A stretch of 26,724 nt of DNA from an uncultured Lachnospiraceae bacterium (GTDB taxonomy: Bacteria > Bacillota_A > Clostridia > Lachnospirales > Lachnospiraceae), in the NCBI GenBank assembly GCA_947178085.1, contig CAMWWS010000004.1:1-26724 (forward strand), read 5' to 3'. This document shows positions 16,507 to 24,817 of this stretch, in pieces. The notes beneath the pieces were generated by a model. It had not been told where the DNA came from. It saw only the letters and a list, made by a program, of their open reading frames with translations, and searched no databases. The stretch's first letter is position 1. Each line of letters starts with the position of its first letter. The translations under genes and the position numbers were made by a program.

Positions 16507-17817
16507 TTAGTCGTCTCCCTTATCCTTGTCCTTCATATTCAGAAATTCAAATTCAAAGTCATCATCATCCGCCAGGAAATTTTTTGCCTTTTTCTTAGGC
16601 GCCGGCTTCGGACGCTCTGTTCCATCATCTTCATAAGTAACTTCTTTCGCAGGAGCTTTCCTCTCCGGATCTACGGTTTTTTTCCGTACAGGCGGCTGCT
16701 GAGAGTCAGATGACGTGCTCTTTCTTCTTACTTGTCCTTCCTGTCTGTCGGCATTACTTCTGCTGCTGCCACTCCTTACCTCTCTGTTTTCCCTGTTTTC
16801 TCTATTTTCCCTGTTCTCTCTAATACGTCTTTCAGCCTTCCAATTATCGCTGTCATCTTCATCTTCTTCACCAATATAGGCATCTCTTAATTTGAAGAAC
16901 ATACAAGTCAGCAATACGGCAAGTATAATGACTAACGCAACCAGAATAACAATGGCTATACGCTGTTTGGAAATTGTTTTTCCATCTATTTCCGCATTGA
17001 CGCTTTGCGAATGCGCTGCCTTAATTAAATCCTCAACCTTCTGTCGTGTAGCTTCCGGACCTGTATAATCATGAAGATACCATGCATATCCTTCGCCCTT
17101 AGGGTCTTCATAAACCACTTCATAGTCCAGATTTACCGTCGGTTCTTCCACCTCTGGTTCTTCTGTCGGTGCCTCAGGCTCTTCCGCCGGCGGTTCTTCT
17201 ACCGGTACCATATCACCCAGAGTTATAAGATCATTACGTATATATCCGGTTTTTTCTGAACCGCTTGTTCCCGTGAATGTAACATAATACCATACACCGT
17301 CGCTGCCGTTTGTCTGCCCGCTTATTATAAGAGTTGTATTCTGCGGCATGGAGTCTACAGTTCCTGCGCTTGTAGAAGCTTTACTTCTGATTTTGGCTTT
17401 AGCTGCCTTAACCGTAGCATATTGAAGACTCAATGGCGTTTCCGGTTCTACTTCTGCTCCCGATGCTGCAGAACTCGCCGGCGTTGTCTGTGCCGTATTT
17501 GCATCAGCTGAATCAGTCTTTTCTATAAGGTCAGAACGTACATAGCCCTGCGTATCACCTGAACTGATCTGATACCACAATGTTCCTGACGCGTCATTAA
17601 CCTCATTTGTTATGGTTACCGTTGCTCCCTGCGATAAACCTCCGATTGCTTCGCTGTTCACATCCGCTGACTGTCTGACTTTAGCGTTCTGCTTTACTTT
17701 TCCTGTCGAGTCAGCCATACTAATGGTTTTCTGCCCCATAAAAATGAGAAAAGCACAAATCATTACCACCGCTAACTTCATAACCTTTACACTTCTGCAT
17801 TTTTCAATTTTTTTCAT
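16507..17817 (-). CDS. SH3-domain membrane protein with charged cytoplasmic tail
   Basis: A 436-residue protein of unknown role. An N-terminal hydrophobic segment (about 14-35, ending SMADS) is a signal peptide or anchor. Two bacterial SH3 (SH3b) repeats follow, about 40-100 (KVRQSADVNSEAIGGLSQG, GYVRSDLI) and 135-200 (KIRSKASTSAGTVDSMPQ, GYIRNDLI), which usually bind cell-wall peptides. A Pro/Glu-rich linker (204-228) leads to a short extracellular stretch with YAWYLHDYTG, then a membrane helix (about 287-309). The cytoplasmic tail (310-436) is low-complexity and highly charged, with four ENR repeats (334-345), a Lys/Arg/Pro-rich part and an acidic end (ADDDDFEFEF). It could link wall sensing to cytoplasmic partners; that is inference. 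It lies 26 bases before the GntR-clpC pair, which suggests shared transcription and an envelope-stress theme. GAGG stands before the ATG. Confidence 0.85.
   Translation of the reverse strand: MKKIEKCRSVKVMKLAVVMICAFLIFMGQKTISMADSTGKVKQNAKVRQSADVNSEAIGGLSQGATVTITNEVNDASGTLWYQISSGDTQGYVRSDLIEKTDSADANTAQTTPASSAASGAEVEPETPLSLQYATVKAAKAKIRSKASTSAGTVDSMPQNTTLIISGQTNGSDGVWYYVTFTGTSGSEKTGYIRNDLITLGDMVPVEEPPAEEPEAPTEEPEVEEPTVNLDYEVVYEDPKGEGYAWYLHDYTGPEATRQKVEDLIKAAHSQSVNAEIDGKTISKQRIAIVILVALVIILAVLLTCMFFKLRDAYIGEEDEDDSDNWKAERRIRENRENRENRENREVRSGSSRSNADRQEGQVRRKSTSSDSQQPPVRKKTVDPERKAPAKEVTYEDDGTERPKPAPKKKAKNFLADDDDFEFEFLNMKDKDKGDD
16783..16818 (-). repeat. Four tandem 9-base units encoding ENR repeats
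   Basis: Four imperfect copies of a 9-base unit (plus strand TCTGTTTTC, CCTGTTTTC, TCTATTTTC, CCTGTTCTC) encode Glu-Asn-Arg four times in the SH3-protein tail. Being in multiples of three, unit gain or loss would keep the frame, so the number may vary between strains. Confidence 0.85.
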
Positions 17818-17872
17818 CTCGATACCTCAACTCTTTCTTTTGTTGCTTTATATTTTTTAAAGTTCTCTGTTA

Positions 17873-18334
17873 TTATCCACGCCGGAAACGCTTTGCACCT
17901 TCCTCTGCGTTGCCGCGCTCCATACCAAAGCCTGCCATCATCTTAGCCTGCTTCTGGCGTGCTTTGTCCTCAACCATCTTGTTATAGGAAACCTCGCATT
18001 TCGAACATACTCTTCCCGAACGAATGCTTGCACCACACATTTCACATTTTAAGAACATGTGGGAATCGTCAGCAACCTCAAGGCGGGATTCTTTGAGCAT
18101 CGTGCGAATCGTCTTCTGTTTTACACCAGTCGCTTCCGCCGCCTGAGCCATGGTAACTCCGCTGTTTTTCTCAACATAGTTGCGTACCTTCCCGTAATCA
18201 TCATAATCCACATACTTACACTTTTCACACCTATACTCACCGCAGCCCTTAAACACCATCACTCCGCCGCATTCTGGGCATTCTACCGGACGGTTGTATA
18301 CATCTAAATCTACAAAATCCTTTATGCCTCTCAT
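17873..18334 (-). CDS. YvyF-like zinc-ribbon and helix-turn-helix protein
   Basis: A 153-residue cytoplasmic protein with two zinc ribbons around a small helix-turn-helix. The first ribbon uses Cys19, Cys22, Cys36 and Cys39. The middle part (about 58-86, GVTMAQAAEATGVKQKTIRTMLKE) looks like a MerR/excisionase-type helix-turn-helix. The second ribbon has Cys97, Cys100, Cys110 and Cys113 (CEMCGASIRSGRVCSKC). This order resembles the YvyF/TIGR03826 flagellar-operon proteins, but the first ribbon is longer and no flagellar gene is near, so the name is only a structural comparison. The tail (120-153) is basic and disordered. It lies 55 bases before the SH3 gene and 56 after purD, with no visible terminator on either side. 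GGGGAG precedes the ATG. A nucleic-acid-binding role is likely. Confidence 0.75.
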   Translation of the reverse strand: MRGIKDFVDLDVYNRPVECPECGGVMVFKGCGEYRCEKCKYVDYDDYGKVRNYVEKNSGVTMAQAAEATGVKQKTIRTMLKESRLEVADDSHMFLKCEMCGASIRSGRVCSKCEVSYNKMVEDKARQKQAKMMAGFGMERGNAEEGAKRFRRG

Positions 18335-18390
18335 ATATATTCTCCCCTTATATATTAACTCTGTAAAAAGTTATTTTAAACTAAGTTCAT

Positions 18391-19665
18391 TTATTCCACT
18401 TCATCTATCGCCTTTCCTATATCATTTCTCATGTATTTTTTCTCAAAATCAACCCAGCCTGCTGCCTGATAAGCATTAGCCCTTGCTTCCTTCAGGTTAT
18501 CGCCGGTTGCCGTTATGCCAAGCACTCTTCCACCGCTTGTCACAATGCCTTTCTCTGTGAGCTTGGTACCTGCATGGAAACAATAATAGCCTTCTTTGCC
18601 TTCAAACTTATTAAGACCTTCAATTGGAAATCCTTTTTCATATGAGATCGGATAGCCTCCTGATGCAAGAATCACACAGACCGCTGCATTATCTTCAAAC
18701 TGCAGGTCAATTGTATCAAGCGTACCGTCAATGCACGCTTCCATGACTTCAATTATATCATTTTTCATTCGCGGCAGCACTACCTGAGCCTCCGGGTCTC
18801 CGAAACGCGCATTATATTCCAGAACTCTCGGTCCTCCCTGCGTCAGCATCAGCCCGAAGAAAATAACGCCTTTAAACGGTCTTCCTTCCGCCGCCATTGC
18901 GTCTACCGTCGCCTGATAGATATATTTTTTACAGAAATCGTCTACTTCATCAGTGTAAAAAGGACTTGGCGAAAATGTTCCCATACCTCCCGTATTGGGT
19001 CCCATATCGCCGTCATTTGCACGTTTATGATCCTGTGCGGATGACATTATTTTAATGGTCTTTCCGTCAACAAACGATAAAACGGAAACCTCCCTTCCTG
19101 TCATAAACTCTTCAATAACCATGCGGCTTCCCGCATCTCCGAATTTTTTATCTTCCATAATGGTTTTAACGCCGTCTATGGCTTCTTCCAATGTATTACA
19201 GATCAATACGCCTTTACCGAGCGCCAGCCCATCCGCCTTTAACACAATAGGCATATCCGCTGTTTTCAAATATTCAACTGCCTTCTTCGGGTCGTCAAAG
19301 GTTTCATATGCGGCTGTCGGAATATTGTACTTTTTCATCAAATCTTTGGAGAACGCCTTGCTTCCTTCCAGAATCGCCGCATTTTTCCTCGGTCCGAATA
19401 CACGCAGTCCCGCGGATTCCATCTCATCCACCAGACCGCCGACCAACGGGTCATCCATGCCTACGATTGTAAGGTCTATTGCATTTTCCTTGGCAAACGC
19501 CGTCAGTTTATCAAATTCCATTGCGCCTATCGGAACACATTCTGCAATCTGCCCGATTCCCGCATTTCCCGGGGCGCAATATATTTTATCTGCTTTTTTA
19601 CTCTTAGCCACGCTTGCGGCTATCGCATGTTCCCTTCCGCCGCTTCCTACAATCAATACTTTCAT
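18391..19665 (-). CDS. purD: Phosphoribosylamine-glycine ligase (GAR synthetase)
   Basis: Step two of purine synthesis: ATP plus glycine plus phosphoribosylamine give glycinamide ribonucleotide. At 424 residues it has normal length. The N-terminus MKVLIVGSGGREHAIA is the family hallmark. An ATP-grasp domain follows, with IPTAAYETF, VLKADGLALGKGV (161-173) and the conserved HKRANDGDMGPNTGGMG segment (about 213-229), then VLEYNARFGDPEAQ (about 277-290) for metal and ATP binding. It is the last gene of the purE-M-N-D operon, 47 bases after purN. The product is the substrate of PurN encoded just upstream. There is no obvious terminator in the following 56 bases, so readthrough into the YvyF-like gene is possible. 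Confidence 0.97.
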   Translation of the reverse strand: MKVLIVGSGGREHAIAASVAKSKKADKIYCAPGNAGIGQIAECVPIGAMEFDKLTAFAKENAIDLTIVGMDDPLVGGLVDEMESAGLRVFGPRKNAAILEGSKAFSKDLMKKYNIPTAAYETFDDPKKAVEYLKTADMPIVLKADGLALGKGVLICNTLEEAIDGVKTIMEDKKFGDAGSRMVIEEFMTGREVSVLSFVDGKTIKIMSSAQDHKRANDGDMGPNTGGMGTFSPSPFYTDEVDDFCKKYIYQATVDAMAAEGRPFKGVIFFGLMLTQGGPRVLEYNARFGDPEAQVVLPRMKNDIIEVMEACIDGTLDTIDLQFEDNAAVCVILASGGYPISYEKGFPIEGLNKFEGKEGYYCFHAGTKLTEKGIVTSGGRVLGITATGDNLKEARANAYQAAGWVDFEKKYMRNDIGKAIDEVE

Positions 19666-19712
19666 AATATAGCCTTGCCTTTCTTTGTATGCTTATTGGA
19701 TATCCGGACGAC

Positions 19713-20336
19713 TCACTCTGTTCTTACGGTATTTCCATCTAAATGTACTTTCCCATTGGCAATTAAGTTTATTGCCTGTGGAAGAATCTTCCACTCTGCC
19801 TGCTCCATCACTCTTTTTTGTAAAATCTCCGGCGTATCATCGTCTTCTATCATAACCGCTTTCTGTAAAATAATAGGTCCTGTATCAGTTCCCTCATCTA
19901 CAAAATGTACGGTGGCTCCGGTCACTTTAACGCCGCGCTCCAGAACCTTCTCATGTACCGTCAGCCCATAAAAACCCTTTCCGCAAAAAGAGGGTATGAG
20001 CGACGGATGAATATTTATAATCCTGTTTCTGTAGGTCTGAATCATCTCCTGTGGAAGTACGACCATAAATCCCGCCAAAACTATTAAATCCGGTTCTTTC
20101 TCATTAACGGCATTTAAAAGCTGTGTATGGAACTGCTCCCTGTCCGCATAATCCTTAGGCGATATGCAGACCGCATCTATTCCTGCATCCGAAGCACGCT
20201 TCAGCGCGTAAGCATTTCTGTTGTTACTGATCACACGCACAATTTCAGCATTTGTAATCAAACCCTGTTTAATGGCATCAATAACTGCCTGTAAATTTGT
20301 GCCGCCACCGGAAACACATACGAGTACTTTTAACAT
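19713..20336 (-). CDS. purN: Phosphoribosylglycinamide formyltransferase
   Basis: Folate-dependent step three of purine synthesis, using 10-formyltetrahydrofolate to formylate glycinamide ribonucleotide. The 207 residues open with VLVCVSGGGTNLQAVID (4-20), the phosphate-binding loop. The catalytic triad is visible: Asn108 and His110 in INIHPSLIPSF and Asp151 in DEGTDTGPII. Length and motif spacing match E. coli PurN. It sits 35 bases after purM and 47 before purD. AAAGGAG upstream of the ATG secures the start. Confidence 0.97.
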   Translation of the reverse strand: MLKVLVCVSGGGTNLQAVIDAIKQGLITNAEIVRVISNNRNAYALKRASDAGIDAVCISPKDYADREQFHTQLLNAVNEKEPDLIVLAGFMVVLPQEMIQTYRNRIINIHPSLIPSFCGKGFYGLTVHEKVLERGVKVTGATVHFVDEGTDTGPIILQKAVMIEDDDTPEILQKRVMEQAEWKILPQAINLIANGKVHLDGNTVRTE

Positions 20337-20371
20337 TTTAATACTTTGCTCCTTTTACAGACTAACTATCC

Positions 20372-21397
20372 TTATAGTAAAGTAACACCCTTTTCGCCTG
20401 AAATTATACTTCCGACCTCATACGGCGTTTCTCCCGCCTGACGTACTGCTTCCATAACCCTATCGACATCTGCTCTGTCAACGGCAAGCACCATACCGAG
20501 TCCCATGTTATAAGTATTATACATCATTTTTTCTTCAAGTTTACCTGTTTTTTGCAATAAATTAAAAATAGGTGGAATCGGATAACTGTCTTTCTTAATC
20601 TCAGCATTCACGCCATCGGGCAGCATTCTCGGAATATTCTCATAGAAACCGCCGCCGGTAATATGACTGCATCCTTTTATCGTAACGCCTGCATCCTTGA
20701 CGGCTTTTAAAGCCTTCACATATATCTTGGTCGGAGTAAGAAGCGTTTCACCAAGCGTAGCTCCGAGTTCATCATAATAAGTATTCAGGTTCTCTTTAGT
20801 CATCTCGAACACTTTTCTCACAAGGGAAAAGCCATTACTATGTACTCCTGAGGATGCTATTCCGATCAAAGCATCACCCGACTTTATATTCTCGCCCGTG
20901 ATTAAATCCTTCTCATCAATAACGCCGACCGTGAAACCTGCAAGATCATATTCTTCCTCCGGCATAAGTCCCGGATGTTCGGCAGTCTCACCGCCAATGA
21001 GGGCAGCTCCCGCCATTTTACAACCTTCCGCAACACCTTTTACTATTGACTCTATTTTCTCCGGGATATTTTTGCCGCAGGCAATATAATCGAGGAAAAA
21101 TAACGGTTCGCCGCCTGCACATGCGATATCGTTCACACACATTGCCACGCAGTCAATTCCTATAGAATCATGCTTATCCATTAGGAATGCCACTTTCAGT
21201 TTGGTTCCGACGCCGTCCGTTCCCGACACCAGTGTCGGTTTTTTCATGTCTTTTATCTTACTTAAGGAAAAAGCTCCTGAGAATCCTCCGAGACCTCCGA
21301 TAACTTCCGGTCTCATTGTTTCTTTCACATGCTTTTTTATCAATTCTACCGATTTGTATCCTGCTTCAATATCTACGCCCGCTGACTTATAATCCAT
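20372..21397 (-). CDS. purM: Phosphoribosylformylglycinamidine cyclo-ligase (AIR synthetase)
   Basis: Step five of purine synthesis, closing the imidazole ring with ATP to make aminoimidazole ribonucleotide. The protein has 341 residues, standard for PurM. Motifs are [12 protein letters not shown] at the start, the ATP/phosphate signature SGTDGVGTK (58-66), [17 protein letters not shown] (88-104), and GGETAEHPG (135-143). A later [13 protein letters not shown] is typical of the AIR synthase C-terminal domain. PurE upstream acts on its product. The gap to purE is 73 bases and to purN 35. AAAGGA lies before the ATG. Confidence 0.97.
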   Translation of the reverse strand: MDYKSAGVDIEAGYKSVELIKKHVKETMRPEVIGGLGGFSGAFSLSKIKDMKKPTLVSGTDGVGTKLKVAFLMDKHDSIGIDCVAMCVNDIACAGGEPLFFLDYIACGKNIPEKIESIVKGVAEGCKMAGAALIGGETAEHPGLMPEEEYDLAGFTVGVIDEKDLITGENIKSGDALIGIASSGVHSNGFSLVRKVFEMTKENLNTYYDELGATLGETLLTPTKIYVKALKAVKDAGVTIKGCSHITGGGFYENIPRMLPDGVNAEIKKDSYPIPPIFNLLQKTGKLEEKMMYNTYNMGLGMVLAVDRADVDRVMEAVRQAGETPYEVGSIISGEKGVTLL

Positions 21398-21470
21398 CCT
21401 TATTCCCTATTCCTTTCTCAGCCGCAAAATTTAAGGCAATCACTAAGTTCGTGAAATACCGCTCATTGAT

Positions 21471-21971
21471 TTAGTAATTCTTATATCCGACTTCCTGTAA
21501 CCTGGCGTCCTTTTTCTGTACACTTTCCTTAAGCTCTTTTGTATAATCCTTTAACCGCTGTAATAAGGCTTCATCCGACACAGCCAGAATCTTTGCCGCT
21601 AAAATACCCGCATTCTCTCCTCCGTTAATTGCCACGGTTGCTACCGGAATACCCGATGGCATCTGAACGATGGAATAAAGAGAATCCACCCCGCCTAAAT
21701 CCGAAGTCTTCATAGGAATGCCGATAACAGGCATGGGAAAAATTGCCGCGCACATACCCGGTAAATGGGCTGCCTTGCCGGCACCTGCTATGATTACTTT
21801 AAAACCTTTGCTCTCTGCGCTTTTCGCATACTCAAAGAATACATCCGGCTCCCTGTGAGCGGATATGATCGTCATCTCATATGAGATTCCAAGCTTCTCA
21901 AGAATATCTGCGGCTTTCGCCATTACGGGCATATCCGAATCGCTGCCCATCACGATGCCTACCTGTGCCAT
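21471..21971 (-). CDS. purE: N5-CAIR mutase, class I
   Basis: First gene of the purine operon. The enzyme converts N5-carboxyaminoimidazole ribonucleotide to 4-carboxyaminoimidazole ribonucleotide. The 166 residues carry the class I signatures GSDSD (9-13), ISAHREPD (36-43, catalytic His39) and GAGKAAHLPGM (63-73), the last with Lys where many homologues have Gly. Class I enzymes normally work with PurK; no purK gene follows, so it must lie elsewhere. The start codon has GGGAGGA eight bases upstream; an earlier ATG in the same leader is out of frame. The leader is about 100 bases and A/T-rich, with no recognisable purine riboswitch. Confidence 0.97.
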   Translation of the reverse strand: MAQVGIVMGSDSDMPVMAKAADILEKLGISYEMTIISAHREPDVFFEYAKSAESKGFKVIIAGAGKAAHLPGMCAAIFPMPVIGIPMKTSDLGGVDSLYSIVQMPSGIPVATVAINGGENAGILAAKILAVSDEALLQRLKDYTKELKESVQKKDARLQEVGYKNY

Positions 21972-22081
21972 ATGCCATTCCTCCCATATATTCAGCTTAG
22001 GAATTAATAAATTATATTAAATATTCTTTTTAATACTATTTAATACTACATCTTGTAGATAAATTAGATAATACTGTAAAT

Positions 22082-22110
22082 ATTGTACTAGATTTTACTA
22101 TAATACGCAA
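22082..22110 (-). promoter_or_regulatory. Promoter of the purE-M-N-D operon
   Basis: On the minus strand -35 TTGCGT (22105-22110), 17-base spacer, -10 TACAAT (22082-22087). The predicted start near 22075 leaves a leader of about 100 bases before purE. The tandem dyad array begins 16 bases upstream of the -35 box. Confidence 0.75.
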
Positions 22111-22125
22111 TATGAATTTGTAACT

Positions 22126-22200
22126 GAAATATAAAAATTACATTTCAGTTTCCGATATGTAAATTTTACATTTCAGTTTCTGACATGTAAAATCTACATT
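22126..22200. repeat. Tandem 28-base dyad repeat array upstream of the purE promoter
   Basis: Two full units (22140-22167 and 22168-22195) match at 24 of 28 bases. Flanking them are a half unit before (22126-22139, about 10 of 14 matching) and a fragment after (22196-22200). Each unit contains the dyad ACATTTCAG-TTT-CyGAyATGT. The junctions form a second dyad, best as ATGTAAA-T-TTTACAT (22157-22171), with weaker versions at 22129-22143 and 22185-22199, all in 28-base phase. A further perfect 9-base inverted repeat, AACTGAAAT/ATTTCAGTT, joins 22122-22130 to 22142-22150. It could be a regulator binding array for purE or the 3' end structure of the M29 gene transcript. Confidence 0.85.
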
Positions 22201-22216
22201 AATTATTAAAAGCTTC

Positions 22217-24349
22217 TTACTCAAATGCTTCATTCAGCGGTTCGCAGCCTGTAAGAACGAATCTCCCTTCCACTATAATCGGAATCACTTCGTTGTCTTT
22301 CGTCACTACCGACAACTCTCCGAGTTCGTCATAGGGAATCGTAATGTCTGTGTGGCAGTTATAATACGCCTTCATTGTATCCTCGTTTCTAAGCGCGGAT
22401 ACCTCATTATCACGCGCTATGATTTCTTTACCGTCGGGATTATATACTTTAACGTCCTCTGCATGGGAATAACAGGTGTCTCCTACTGCAAAATGCGGAC
22501 CGGTCTTCTCGGCTATCAGAATCGGCATCTTATCTTCTATGCCGTACTTCCTTGCAACCACATAAGCCGTCGTATTCGTTCCTATAGCGAATTCACCGAT
22601 CGGCAGCGTATCATGGTGGTAAAGGACATTATCCTTGATATACTTCAGGTTTTCCTCCTCCGTATCAAAATTTGCACAGCTGTATTCCGTAATCATACCG
22701 TCACGGAAACTGACAGTGATATCTTTATATTCCAATTCATGTAAAAATACTCTCGTAACATGAAGTATTCCTTCCGTTCCCGTAAGCTGCGGTGATGTAA
22801 AGACCTCTCCTACCGGAATATTCACATCTGCGACGCAATTCTCAAAATTTGTCTCTTTATCAGGATTATTCAAGGTATGCAGCATGATTTTCAAATCTGT
22901 GCGGTTTTTTCCCATTCCCTTAACCAATACATACTCTCCCAAATCCAGCGTATCTATAATCTTCTGCTGGATTCCCTGATACAATTTATAGTCCAGAGTA
23001 TTGATGCGTATAATCTCATCAAAAATCTGCTCATATTGGCTTCCTATATCCGGAACGGGAAATGCAATTATCGTAAAGCTTCTCTCTTCACCCTTAATAT
23101 ACTGATTCTGCAAAGCGCCGGCTTTGGAAGCATATTCCACCGACATTTTCTGCTGCTTATCGCTAAAGCGGCAGGCTTCCTTCTTATTCTGCGGTACGAA
23201 GGGTTTCTCACCGAAAATCTCCAGAACCGCAGGGCCGCCGAATACTCTCGCTTCCTCCTTATATTGCTCAAATGCATTCTGCAGACATTCGAGCTTTCTC
23301 GTTACAAGCGGTTTATCTAAAAACAACGCTTGGTCTTCCTTATGGTCGTAATCGAACTGTTTATTCGGATTGGCACCGAAATATCCATTTTTGTTCACGC
23401 TGCGCCCCTGAAAGATATTGCTGCCCGAACGGTAGACCGTCGGTTTTAAACCGATTCGGTCAAAATTCTGAATTGCAACTTTTATCATTCTCTCAAATCC
23501 AAGGCATAAACGTATATTCACTGTCTTTTTGATAGAGATGTCTTTATTTCCCACTTCAAAACCGATGCGGTACCCCTCGGTATAGGTATCAGCCATCAGC
23601 TTTACAGTCTCTTCTGACAGTTGTGTCATATGCTTCGCCGTTCTGATTTCACTCTCTGTCACATATTCACCATAGTAGTATAAATACCTTATATCGGAAA
23701 GGTCGTTTTCCATAATGATGCGTGTTGCAAAATTCCGCTGCGGAAGCACCATGGAAGCTACCTTTTCACATGCTTCATACTCATAATAATCGCTTACATA
23801 CCAGTAAGCAATCTGTCTGATACTCTCTGCATCAGGCGGTGCGGAATCATTATCGCTGTCCCCCGCTGCCGATTCTGCCTTATCTGCCGCACCTTCCTCT
23901 GCAGCACAGACAAATGCCTGATATATCTCCAACAAAAGCTCCATTCTAATGACCATTACGGTCAATATTTGTTCAAACGCCGCAGGAATCATGCCCCGCA
24001 GCTCAGCATATACAAAGGATAGCAGCTGCCCCATTGACTCACCGAAACAACTGACGGCATAAGAAGGATTGGCATAACTATGGTCATAATTCTCAGGAAG
24101 AATATCCTCATATAATTCCCTATTCTTACGCTGTAGTTCCTCCAAAGAAGCCTTATATATGCTGCCATCTTCCACAAAATCCCATGTTTCTTTCATTAGG
24201 ATAATGAATGCCGACATCTTATTAAAATAATCCTGATATTTTTTATCGCATATTTCTTCACCTTGAATCTGCAATATTCTGTCATATGCCAACGTAAAAC
24301 GCTCCTGTTCCAACTGCGCTTTTTCAACATCCGTTATATTTTCATGCAT
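22217..24349 (-). CDS. M29-type metallo-aminopeptidase with extended N-terminal half
   Basis: A 710-residue cytoplasmic protein whose C-terminal half matches M29 aminopeptidases (AmpS, PepS, aminopeptidase T). The dinuclear metal ligands of the family are all visible: Glu515 in NIPVGEVFTSP, Glu586 in PIGEFAIGTNT, His619 and Tyr627 in EKTGPHFAVGDTCY, His666 and Asp668 in CHTDITIP. Typical M29 enzymes have about 400-420 residues. Here about 300 extra N-terminal residues, mostly helical, come first, including an Ala/Asp/Ser-rich spacer (about 150-174). Its job is unknown. Start choice: ATG 24349, with AAAGGGG twelve bases upstream; a GTG at 24400 or ATG at 24391 would add 14-17 residues, with poor ribosome binding sites. 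It follows the three-helix membrane protein gene and ends 17 bases from the repeat array. It likely trims peptides for amino acid reuse. Confidence 0.85.
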   Translation of the reverse strand: MHENITDVEKAQLEQERFTLAYDRILQIQGEEICDKKYQDYFNKMSAFIILMKETWDFVEDGSIYKASLEELQRKNRELYEDILPENYDHSYANPSYAVSCFGESMGQLLSFVYAELRGMIPAAFEQILTVMVIRMELLLEIYQAFVCAAEEGAADKAESAAGDSDNDSAPPDAESIRQIAYWYVSDYYEYEACEKVASMVLPQRNFATRIIMENDLSDIRYLYYYGEYVTESEIRTAKHMTQLSEETVKLMADTYTEGYRIGFEVGNKDISIKKTVNIRLCLGFERMIKVAIQNFDRIGLKPTVYRSGSNIFQGRSVNKNGYFGANPNKQFDYDHKEDQALFLDKPLVTRKLECLQNAFEQYKEEARVFGGPAVLEIFGEKPFVPQNKKEACRFSDKQQKMSVEYASKAGALQNQYIKGEERSFTIIAFPVPDIGSQYEQIFDEIIRINTLDYKLYQGIQQKIIDTLDLGEYVLVKGMGKNRTDLKIMLHTLNNPDKETNFENCVADVNIPVGEVFTSPQLTGTEGILHVTRVFLHELEYKDITVSFRDGMITEYSCANFDTEEENLKYIKDNVLYHHDTLPIGEFAIGTNTTAYVVARKYGIEDKMPILIAEKTGPHFAVGDTCYSHAEDVKVYNPDGKEIIARDNEVSALRNEDTMKAYYNCHTDITIPYDELGELSVVTKDNEVIPIIVEGRFVLTGCEPLNEAFE

Positions 24350-24416
24350 TATAAAACCATGCCCCTTTCTTAATCTGCGAATTTGTTCCATTCGCCGCAC
24401 TTAAGCAGCGTATTTT

Positions 24417-24743
24417 TTATCCGATATCATATGCTCCCGCATATAAAATAGCGCTCACGATTGCCAGCGCCAATACATTTAGAGTGATGCCGAGATAAGA
24501 GAAAAAGTAATATTTATCCTTTTCTGTTTTGGAAACCACACCTAATCCTGAACCGACCAATGCAAATATGGTCACCAAAAAAGCTGCAGCCCCATACTGG
24601 CTGGGTATCTCTCCGGCGCTGCGATAACTCATAAAAACCATATATACCAGCGTAGCCAGAGATATAACGCCAAGAATGGTCGCCATAATCCCCGTAAGTG
24701 TATGACTCTTATTAGTAAACATATAACTGTTCTTACGGCTCAT
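24417..24743 (-). CDS. Three-helix membrane protein of unknown function
   Basis: A 108-residue integral membrane protein. After a short polar N-terminus (MSRKNSYMFTNKSH) come three predicted membrane helices at about 15-38, 49-71 and 79-103, joined by short loops (SYRSAGEIPSQ, SKTEKDKY). The positive-inside rule puts the N-terminus and the second loop in the cytoplasm. I do not recognise a named function; small three-helix proteins of this kind are common among Lachnospiraceae hypothetical families. It stands 74 bases after the 50-residue membrane protein gene and 67 before the M29 gene, so the three may share a transcript with pyrE, subject to the hairpin in between. GAGGAG lies seven bases before the ATG. 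Confidence 0.8.
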   Translation of the reverse strand: MSRKNSYMFTNKSHTLTGIMATILGVISLATLVYMVFMSYRSAGEIPSQYGAAAFLVTIFALVGSGLGVVSKTEKDKYYFFSYLGITLNVLALAIVSAILYAGAYDIG

Positions 24744-24782
24744 TTACATACTCCTCATACTATAGTTTTAAATGATTGATAA

Positions 24783-24810
24783 ATGGGCATTCCGTAACGG
24801 AAATACCCAT
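24783..24810 (-). terminator. Hairpin between the two small membrane-protein genes
   Basis: A long stem, ATGGG-c-ATTCCG with CGGAAAT-a-CCCAT, has a 3-base loop and one bulge. It begins seven bases past the stop of the 50-residue gene and is followed on the minus strand by only a short T-rich stretch (TTTATC). It may be a weak terminator or an RNA-stabilising element rather than a full stop. Confidence 0.5.
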
Positions 24811-24817
24811 CATTTTC

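Noticed and set aside
21972..22081. A purine riboswitch in the purE leader
   Set aside because: The leader lacks the three-stem layout and conserved core of the purine aptamer; only a weak 5-base hairpin (22046-22058) is visible.
22126..22200. A CRISPR array
   Set aside because: Units are directly tandem without spacers, there are fewer than three, and no cas gene is near.
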